Positions 6,845-11,759 of a stretch of 11,759 nucleotides of DNA are shown piece by piece. The stretch is taken from positions 1 through 11,759 of the forward strand of contig DGWE01000080.1 of NCBI GenBank assembly GCA_002396065.1, written 5' to 3'. Each line of letters begins with the position of its first letter. Position 1 is the stretch's first letter. A program made the position numbers and the translations under genes. The stretch comes from Eubacteriaceae bacterium UBA4266 (GTDB lineage Bacteria > Bacillota > Clostridia > Eubacteriales > Eubacteriaceae). A model generated the notes under the pieces. It had not been told where the DNA came from. It ran no database searches and saw only the letters and a program-made list of their open reading frames with translations.

Positions 6845-7331
6845 TGTGATTCTGCCCCTCCTGACGTTGGCGGACGGCCTCGAGCACCGGCTCCGGAACC
6901 AGACCGTCGAGGTTGCCCCCGAAGGTCATGAGCTCCCGAATCGCCGACGAACTGAGCACGGAATACCGATTGTCTGAAATCAGGTACACCGTTTCGAGCT
7001 CCGGCGCCAGCCGTTTATTGAAATAGTCCATCTGGCCTTCGTATTCAAAATCTGTCGCGTTGCGCAGGCCTTTGATCACCATCGTCGCGCCGATCTGCTT
7101 CGCGTAATCCGTCAGCAGCCCGGCGTAAGTGTCGATGACCACGTGGTCAAAAGCTGCAGTGCTTTCGCGAAGAAGGTTCAGCCGTTCTTCTATAGAAAAC
7201 CAGCAGTGCTTTTTCGGGTTCTTTAAAATGCAGACGTGCAGCTCGTCCGCTACGGCCGACGCCCGTCGGATGATGTCGATATGGCCCATCGTCACCGGAT
7301 CGAAGCTGCCCGGGTAGACTGCAATTCTCAT
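6837..7331 (-). CDS. coaD: Phosphopantetheine adenylyltransferase
   Basis: CoaD transfers AMP from ATP to 4'-phosphopantetheine, giving dephospho-CoA in the penultimate step of coenzyme A synthesis. The 164 residues match the usual 155-165. The nucleotidyltransferase signature is TMGH at 14-17 after YPGSFDPV. The NPKKHCWFSIEERLNLL stretch begins at residue 38, IKGLRNATDFEYE is at 86-98, and the Ser-rich SSSAIRE at 127-133 is the second nucleotide-binding motif. The gene follows rsmD by four bases, and its Shine-Dalgarno (AAGGAGGTG) is made of the last rsmD codons. rsmD-coaD is a common pairing in Firmicutes. A candidate internal promoter within rsmD could give it separate expression. Confidence 0.97.
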   Translation of the reverse strand: MRIAVYPGSFDPVTMGHIDIIRRASAVADELHVCILKNPKKHCWFSIEERLNLLRESTAAFDHVVIDTYAGLLTDYAKQIGATMVIKGLRNATDFEYEGQMDYFNKRLAPELETVYLISDNRYSVLSSSAIRELMTFGGNLDGLVPEPVLEAVRQRQEGQNHNG

Positions 7332-7335
7332 CGCG

Positions 7336-7917
7336 CTACACCTCCTTCTCGTTTTCAGACGGCGTCCAGCGGTAAAAATCGGCCGCGGTGATGCCGTAGG
7401 TTTTGTGTTTGATTTGGGTAAAATACCCCATAGTTAAAGGCATTATAACAGATTTTTCGTGTTCAATCATCAAGATTCCGCCGGAATTCATGATTTTTTT
7501 ATCTGAAATCTGGTGCGCCAATTCGACCGGCGCTTCCGTCATGCGGTAGGGCGGGTCCATGAAGATCAGGTCCGCCCGCACACCGGCTGCCGCCAGCCGA
7601 TCGAGCCCACGGTCAGCCGGCCCCTCGACGATGTGAGCGCGGTCGGTGTAATGGGCCTTCGCAACGTTTTTTCGGATGAGCTGAATGCTCGCCCGGGCGT
7701 TGTCGAAAATCCACGCCCTTTTGACGCCGCGGCTCAACGCCTCGAGAGCCATGGCGCCGGTGCCGCCGAAGCAGTCGACAAAAACCGCCGCGTCCCGGAC
7801 GTCCCACTGAATCGCGTTGAAGATCGCGGCCTTCACCTTGTCTGTCGTCGGCCGGACATCCTGGCCTTTCGGCTCAATCAATTTCATGCCGCGGCGTTCG
7901 CCGCCTGTAATTCTCAT
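7336..7917 (-). CDS. rsmD: 16S rRNA (guanine(966)-N2)-methyltransferase RsmD
   Basis: RsmD methylates G966 of 16S rRNA during 30S assembly using S-adenosylmethionine. It has 193 residues, a normal length. The N-terminal MRITGGERRGMKL and RPTTDKVKAAIFN (22-34) are family hallmarks. DCFGGTGAMALEALSRG (48-64) is the SAM-binding loop, and DPPY (121-124) is the catalytic motif of N-methyltransferases. The start is eight bases after the recG stop, with AGGAGG overlapping that TAG stop. The 3' half (residues about 135-170) is noticeably more AT-rich than its surroundings and contains a perfect extended -10 sequence. Confidence 0.95.
   Translation of the reverse strand: MRITGGERRGMKLIEPKGQDVRPTTDKVKAAIFNAIQWDVRDAAVFVDCFGGTGAMALEALSRGVKRAWIFDNARASIQLIRKNVAKAHYTDRAHIVEGPADRGLDRLAAAGVRADLIFMDPPYRMTEAPVELAHQISDKKIMNSGGILMIEHEKSVIMPLTMGYFTQIKHKTYGITAADFYRWTPSENEKEV
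7442..7450 (-). promoter_or_regulatory. Candidate extended -10 promoter inside rsmD, upstream of coaD
   Basis: The minus strand reads TGTTATAAT, a perfect TGn-TATAAT extended -10 for a SigA-type polymerase. It lies in an AT-rich patch of an otherwise GC-rich region. The -35 is poor: TTGATG is at 20 bases and TTGAAC at 13 bases spacing. Extended -10 promoters can work without a good -35. Transcription would start near 7435, about 100 bases before the coaD ATG. By chance alone such a motif is possible, so this is a candidate only. Confidence 0.35.
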
Positions 7918-7925
7918 GCTGCCTC

Positions 7926-9980
7926 CTAATTCATCGAAATCTTGCCAACGCCCTGATCAAAGGCGTTGGACAGGGCCGACACACAGCGCATGTCCTCCGC
8001 CTTCGGCGACTGAATCAGCGCCAGGGCCACGTCCTTGGTCTCGGCGATGAGCCCGCTGTCCGCGGCCGGGTCCAGCGCCGAAAGACTGGGCAGGCCGTGC
8101 TGCCGGGTGCCGAGCACATCCCCGGGGCCCCGCAGCCTGAAATCGGCCTCGGCAATTTCCCGGCCGTCGTGGTGGTTGACGATGACCTTCATCCGCTCGA
8201 CGGTTTTCTCACTTAAATTGTTGGACACCAAAAAGCAGTAAGCCTGCTGGCCGCCGCGGCCGACCCGGCCCCGCAGCTGGTGCAGCTGGGATAAGCCAAA
8301 GCGTTCCGCGCTCATCACGGCCATCACAGACAGATTCGGCACGTCGATACCCACCTCGACAATACTCGTCGCCACGAGCAAATCGATTGCGCCGGCATTA
8401 AACCGGTCGATAACGGCCTGCTTGTCCGCCGCGGCCATTTTCCCGTGCAGGCAGCCGACGCGGTAGAGTCCCTTGTAATACTGCTGCACCGATTGGTAAA
8501 CGCTCTGGGTGTCTCGGACGCCTTCCATCTCGGCGGAATCGTCGATGAACGGACAGACGATCAGGCCCTGCTGCCCCTCGGCCATCAGCTTGGCCATGAA
8601 GCTTAAAATTTTCGGCATCGCCTTCTCGGTGTAGAAATAGGTCTTGACCGGCTTACGCCCCTCGGGCATCGTATCGATCACCGAAATGTCCAAATCGCCG
8701 TAAAGGACCAGCGCCAGCGTCCGCGGAATCGGCGTCGCGCTCATGACGAGCATGTGCGGCCGCTCACCTTTTTCTGCGAAAACGCCCCGCTGATGCACGC
8801 CAAATCGGTGCTGTTCGTCCGTGATCACCATGCCGAGGTTGTAGTAATGTACGTCCTTTTGGAATAGAGCGTGGGTGCCGATAATGACCTGCGCTTCGCC
8901 ATTTTCAATATGCGCCAGCGCGTTGGCCCGTTCCTTCTCCTTCATACTGCCTGTGATCAGCGTCACGGCGATGCCGTAAGGCGACAAAAAGGCGTCGAAA
9001 TTTTTCGCGTGCTGCTGTGCCAGAATTTCCGTCGGCGCCATATACGCGCATTGGTAGCCGCCGAGGGCCATCCAATAGGCGCAGGCCACAGCGACAATGG
9101 TTTTGCCGCTGCCCACATCGCCCTGGACCAGCCGGTTCATCACCCTGCCGCTCGTCAGGTCTGCCTCGATTTCCGACAACACCTTTTTCTGGCCGGATGT
9201 CAGCGCAAAGGGCAGGCCGTTTTCAAACCGGGTGATCGACGCTAAATGGTAGAGATGCACGTTCGACGGCTCTCCGGCGACGCGGTTTTTCGCAATTCCG
9301 ATGTTGATCTTCAGCGCTTCCTCAAATTTCATCCGCCGCCTGCCCCGCTCAACATCCTCCGCCGTCTTCGGCAGATGCAGATCGTACAGCATCGCGTCCG
9401 CGTTTTCCAAATCGTATTGTTTGCGCAGCCACTCCGGCAGGATTTCCGGCACGGCAAGGGTGTCCGATTCCTTTTTCGGGTGCAGAATCCGGCTGACGGT
9501 CTTGTGAACGCCCTCACTGCCCAGTCCGCCGATTTTGCCGTAGACCGGCGTCAAATCGAAGAAATCCCCTGGCGCGTCCGCCGGTGTGAATTGGGGATTC
9601 ACGAGTACAGGCGTCCCTTTGCTCACACTGATCTTGCCGAAGAAATAATACCACTGGTCTTCCTCGAGCCGGTCTCTAAGCCATGGCTGATTGAAGACGG
9701 TGACCCGTCCGCGGTTGCCGGCGTCGTCCTCAATGGCGCAATGAAAAAGGGACAGGTTCCGCCTAATATGCCGGACTGTCCCTTTTTTTGTAATCACTGC
9801 TTCAACCGTCACCGGCTGATCCGTCTGTTCGGTCAGCGCCGACCGTTTGGAGCGGTCGACATAAGCTCTCGGAGTGTGGGCGAGGAAATCGCCGACGGTT
9901 TCGACGCCGTCGGCACGAAGGGCCGCTTCCCGTTTCGGTCCGATTCCGGGGACCTTCCGAATGGCATCCTCTAATTTCAT
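7926..9980 (-). CDS. recG: ATP-dependent DNA helicase RecG
   Basis: RecG is a superfamily 2 double-strand DNA translocase that remodels stalled forks, Holliday junctions and R-loops. At 684 residues it is full length. An N-terminal helix-hairpin-helix-like VPGIGPKREAAL (10-21) is followed by the wedge OB domain (about 55-130). The motor shows Walker A GDVGSGKT (287-294), the DEQH box (388-391), SATPIPRT (414-421) and motif VI QLRGRVGRG (568-576). The RecG-specific LRGPGDVLGTRQHGLP begins at 616. It starts 14 bases after the fakA stop behind a modest Shine-Dalgarno. Codons for residues 65-79 in the wedge domain form a striking DNA palindrome, yet by rough alignment with B. subtilis RecG the wedge has about the usual length. 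Confidence 0.97.
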   Translation of the reverse strand: MKLEDAIRKVPGIGPKREAALRADGVETVGDFLAHTPRAYVDRSKRSALTEQTDQPVTVEAVITKKGTVRHIRRNLSLFHCAIEDDAGNRGRVTVFNQPWLRDRLEEDQWYYFFGKISVSKGTPVLVNPQFTPADAPGDFFDLTPVYGKIGGLGSEGVHKTVSRILHPKKESDTLAVPEILPEWLRKQYDLENADAMLYDLHLPKTAEDVERGRRRMKFEEALKINIGIAKNRVAGEPSNVHLYHLASITRFENGLPFALTSGQKKVLSEIEADLTSGRVMNRLVQGDVGSGKTIVAVACAYWMALGGYQCAYMAPTEILAQQHAKNFDAFLSPYGIAVTLITGSMKEKERANALAHIENGEAQVIIGTHALFQKDVHYYNLGMVITDEQHRFGVHQRGVFAEKGERPHMLVMSATPIPRTLALVLYGDLDISVIDTMPEGRKPVKTYFYTEKAMPKILSFMAKLMAEGQQGLIVCPFIDDSAEMEGVRDTQSVYQSVQQYYKGLYRVGCLHGKMAAADKQAVIDRFNAGAIDLLVATSIVEVGIDVPNLSVMAVMSAERFGLSQLHQLRGRVGRGGQQAYCFLVSNNLSEKTVERMKVIVNHHDGREIAEADFRLRGPGDVLGTRQHGLPSLSALDPAADSGLIAETKDVALALIQSPKAEDMRCVSALSNAFDQGVGKISMN
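9744..9787. repeat. Palindromic element with T-run inside the recG coding frame
   Basis: AAAAAGGGACAG (9744-9755) and CTGTCCCTTTTT (9776-9787) pair perfectly over 12 bp around a 20-base loop. The loop has an inner TCCG/CGGA stem (9758-9761 with 9772-9775). The plus-strand right arm continues as seven T's, and the minus-strand (sense) right arm ends in five T's, so each orientation resembles an intrinsic terminator. It encodes RecG residues 65-79 without a break. The form recalls small dispersed palindromes (REP-like or IS200/RAYT-associated) of clostridia. Confidence 0.6.
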
Positions 9981-9994
9981 CTGCCCTGAACCCC

Positions 9995-11626
9995 TTATTC
10001 GACAGAAAGGATGTAGTAGTACAGCGGCTGCGCGCCTTCGCTCACCTCTACATCGCAGTCTTCGTATTTTTCTTCAATCGCGTCGACCAGCTGGGTCGTG
10101 TCTGCTTCTTTCAGGCCGTTGCCATAATAAATGGAAATCAATTCGCTTTCCGGTTCCATCAGGCTGTCGATCAGCTTGGCCGTCACGTCGTTGACGTCCT
10201 TGCCGACGGTCTGAATCTTGCCGCCGGTGATTCCCATGATGTCACCCTTGTTGATGACCTGGCCATCGATCTTCGTATCCCGTACCGCGTAGGTGACTTC
10301 GCCAGTCTTGACCGTATCCAAGACGTCCGTCATCGCCTTTTCGTTCGCTTCACAGTCCGCTTCGGAATTGAAGCTCAGCATCGCGGTGATGCACTGGGGA
10401 ATAGTCTTGGCCGGTATCACGTGCACGTCCTTCTTCGACATTGTCGCCGCCTGATTGGCCGCGAGGATGATGTTGCCGTTGTTCGGGAATAGGAAGATGT
10501 GATCCGCATTAATCTTGTCGATTTCAGCGGTAAAGTCTTCGGTACTCGGGTTCATCGTCTGCCCGCCGGAAATCACGCGGGTCACGCCGAGCTCTTTAAA
10601 GATTTCGGAGAGGCCGTCTCCCGGAGAGACTGCCACAAAGCCATAAGGCACCGGATCGCCGGCCGGTTCTGCTTCTCCTTCGCTGTCGTCGTCGGACACG
10701 CCGAGCATTTCACGCATGTTGTCGACCTTCATGCGCGTCAGGGCGCCCATGGTCAGCGCCTTTTCAAAGGCCTGTCCCGGATGGTCCGTGTGAACGTGCA
10801 CCTTAATCAGATCGTCGTCTTTAATGACGAGGACACAGTCGCCAATTGTAGACAGGTAATCCCGCAGGGCATTTTCATCGGCATCTTTCGCGTGCTTGAT
10901 GATGAATTCCGTGCAGTACCCAAAGGTGATATCCTCCGGCTTCATGTTGGAATCGTCGACGAAGCGTTCGCGATCGGAAATCTTCGGCTTGGCCGCCTGT
11001 TCCAATTCTTCGCCGGCAAGGCCCTTTACTGCCCCTTCGACGATGTAGATCAGCCCTTGGCCGCCGGAGTCGACGACGCCGGCTTCCTTGAGCACCGGCA
11101 GCATGTCCGGCGTGCGGGACAGCGCGTCCTGCCCCTGCTTGAGCACATCGGTCAGGAAGGCCAGCATATCGGTGTATTCGGTGTAATGGGCCTGCGCAAA
11201 TTCAGACATTTCCCGAGCAACCGTCAAAATCGTCCCTTCCGTCGGCTTCATGACCGCCTTGTAGGCCGTGTCCGCCGCCGCTTTGATACCGTCGGCCGCC
11301 GCTTTGATGTCGAGCACCTGTTTGCCCTTGTTCGCTTTCGCCAGGCCGCGGAGCAGCTGAGACAAAATGACCCCGGAGTTGCCTCTGGCGCCGAAAAGCG
11401 CGCCGCTGGACGCGGTCTTTGAAACGGCGTAGAGCTCGTCATTCTTCAGCTTGTCCAATTCCCGTATCGAATTGGCAAAGGTCATGCTCATGTTGGTGCC
11501 GGTGTCACCGTCCGGAACCGGGAATACGTTTAATTCGTCGACATTGCTTTTATAGGTTTCAAGATTCTGGGCACCGAACTCGAACATTTTCCGCAGCATC
11601 GTGCCGTCAATCTTTTGAATTTCCAT
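9995..11626 (-). CDS. fakA: Fatty acid kinase ATP-binding subunit FakA (YloV/DAK2 family)
   Basis: FakA binds ATP and, with a FakB protein carrying the fatty acid, makes acyl phosphate for phospholipid synthesis. No fakB is in the window. The 543 residues match the family. The N-terminal DhaL domain (about 8-205) has NVFPVPDGDTGTNM (33-46), whose Asp39, Asp41 and Asn45 bind Mg-ATP, and GARGNSGVILSQLLRG (79-94). The middle domain has Cys238 and HVHTDHPG (277-284), consistent with the metal site described for this family. An acidic linker (311-325) leads to the C-terminal domain that docks FakB. I chose the ATG at 11626 because GGAGG lies five bases before it; an ATG at 11665 would overlap the upstream gene. 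The Asp23-FakA-RecG order matches the yloU-yloV-recG neighbourhood of Bacillus, without the intervening sda genes. Confidence 0.93.
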   Translation of the reverse strand: MEIQKIDGTMLRKMFEFGAQNLETYKSNVDELNVFPVPDGDTGTNMSMTFANSIRELDKLKNDELYAVSKTASSGALFGARGNSGVILSQLLRGLAKANKGKQVLDIKAAADGIKAAADTAYKAVMKPTEGTILTVAREMSEFAQAHYTEYTDMLAFLTDVLKQGQDALSRTPDMLPVLKEAGVVDSGGQGLIYIVEGAVKGLAGEELEQAAKPKISDRERFVDDSNMKPEDITFGYCTEFIIKHAKDADENALRDYLSTIGDCVLVIKDDDLIKVHVHTDHPGQAFEKALTMGALTRMKVDNMREMLGVSDDDSEGEAEPAGDPVPYGFVAVSPGDGLSEIFKELGVTRVISGGQTMNPSTEDFTAEIDKINADHIFLFPNNGNIILAANQAATMSKKDVHVIPAKTIPQCITAMLSFNSEADCEANEKAMTDVLDTVKTGEVTYAVRDTKIDGQVINKGDIMGITGGKIQTVGKDVNDVTAKLIDSLMEPESELISIYYGNGLKEADTTQLVDAIEEKYEDCDVEVSEGAQPLYYYILSVE

Positions 11627-11642
11627 TCGTCCCTCCAGAAAT

Positions 11643-11759
11643 TTATGCTCTGACACTGACGACATTCACCGTCACGCGTTTGACCTTCATCGAGGTCTGA
11701 CGTTCGACCTGATATTTGACTGCCGAGATAATATTTTCAGCGACTACTGAAATTTTGAT
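11643..11759 (-). CDS. Asp23/Gls24 family envelope stress protein (C-terminal 38 residues only)
   Basis: Translating the window edge by hand gives ISVVAENIISAVKYQVERQT followed by a tail ending in VKRVTVNVVSVRA and a TAA stop at 11643-11645. This is the typical C-terminal end of Asp23/Gls24 (YloU-like) proteins, small envelope-associated stress proteins. The start and most of the gene lie beyond base 11759. The stop is 16 bases before the fakA ATG, and yloU next to yloV/fakA is a conserved Firmicute pairing, which supports the call. Confidence 0.85.
   Translation of the reverse strand: MKISVVAENIISAVKYQVERQTSMKVKRVTVNVVSVRA

Noticed and set aside
10499..11422. 307-codon plus-strand open frame opposite fakA
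   Set aside because: An antisense shadow of a full-length, motif-complete fakA gene.

Overview
The window is one unbroken run of genes on the minus strand. All eleven complete or partial genes read from base 11759 toward base 1. The longest gap between genes is 78 bases (2068-2145), and I see no rRNA, tRNA, CRISPR array, insertion sequence or phage gene. The protein families and the gene order (Asp23/Gls24, FakA/YloV, RecG, RsmD, CoaD) point to a Firmicute of the clostridial side. The Nfn-type electron-bifurcating transhydrogenase suggests an anaerobe, and sequence style and base composition (clearly GC-rich by eye, not counted) fit Eubacteriaceae or a relative. The genus is inference only.

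Region A (11759 to about 6395) is a housekeeping block. In order of transcription it holds the tail of an Asp23/Gls24 envelope-stress protein, the fatty acid kinase subunit FakA, the branch-migration helicase RecG, the 16S rRNA methyltransferase RsmD, phosphopantetheine adenylyltransferase CoaD, and a small charged coiled-coil protein. Spacings are 4 to 16 bases or short overlaps, so this reads as one operon. Region B (6362-4294) holds a CvfB-like S1-domain RNA-binding protein and a DUF362 protein with two [4Fe-4S] motifs. Region C (4292-1) is metabolic: acetolactate synthase large and small subunits (ilvB, ilvN), a 78-base spacer with two inverted repeats, then nfnA and the 5' part of nfnB, which runs off the window. 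Nfn makes NADPH from NADH and reduced ferredoxin. NADPH is the usual reductant for the step after acetolactate synthase in valine/isoleucine synthesis (IlvC), so the pairing may be functional. That link is inference, because ilvC is not in view.

Three observations deserve most attention. (1) A 12-bp perfect inverted repeat ending in a T-run lies inside the recG reading frame; it looks like a dispersed palindromic repeat and also like an intrinsic terminator. (2) IlvB lacks several residues normally conserved around the acetolactate synthase active-site tunnel, including the Trp that governs 2-ketobutyrate preference, and it lacks the usual C-terminal arm. (3) A perfect extended -10 promoter motif sits in an AT-rich patch inside rsmD, about 100 bases before coaD. 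I found no clearly new multi-gene system; most of the window is ordinary core genome.
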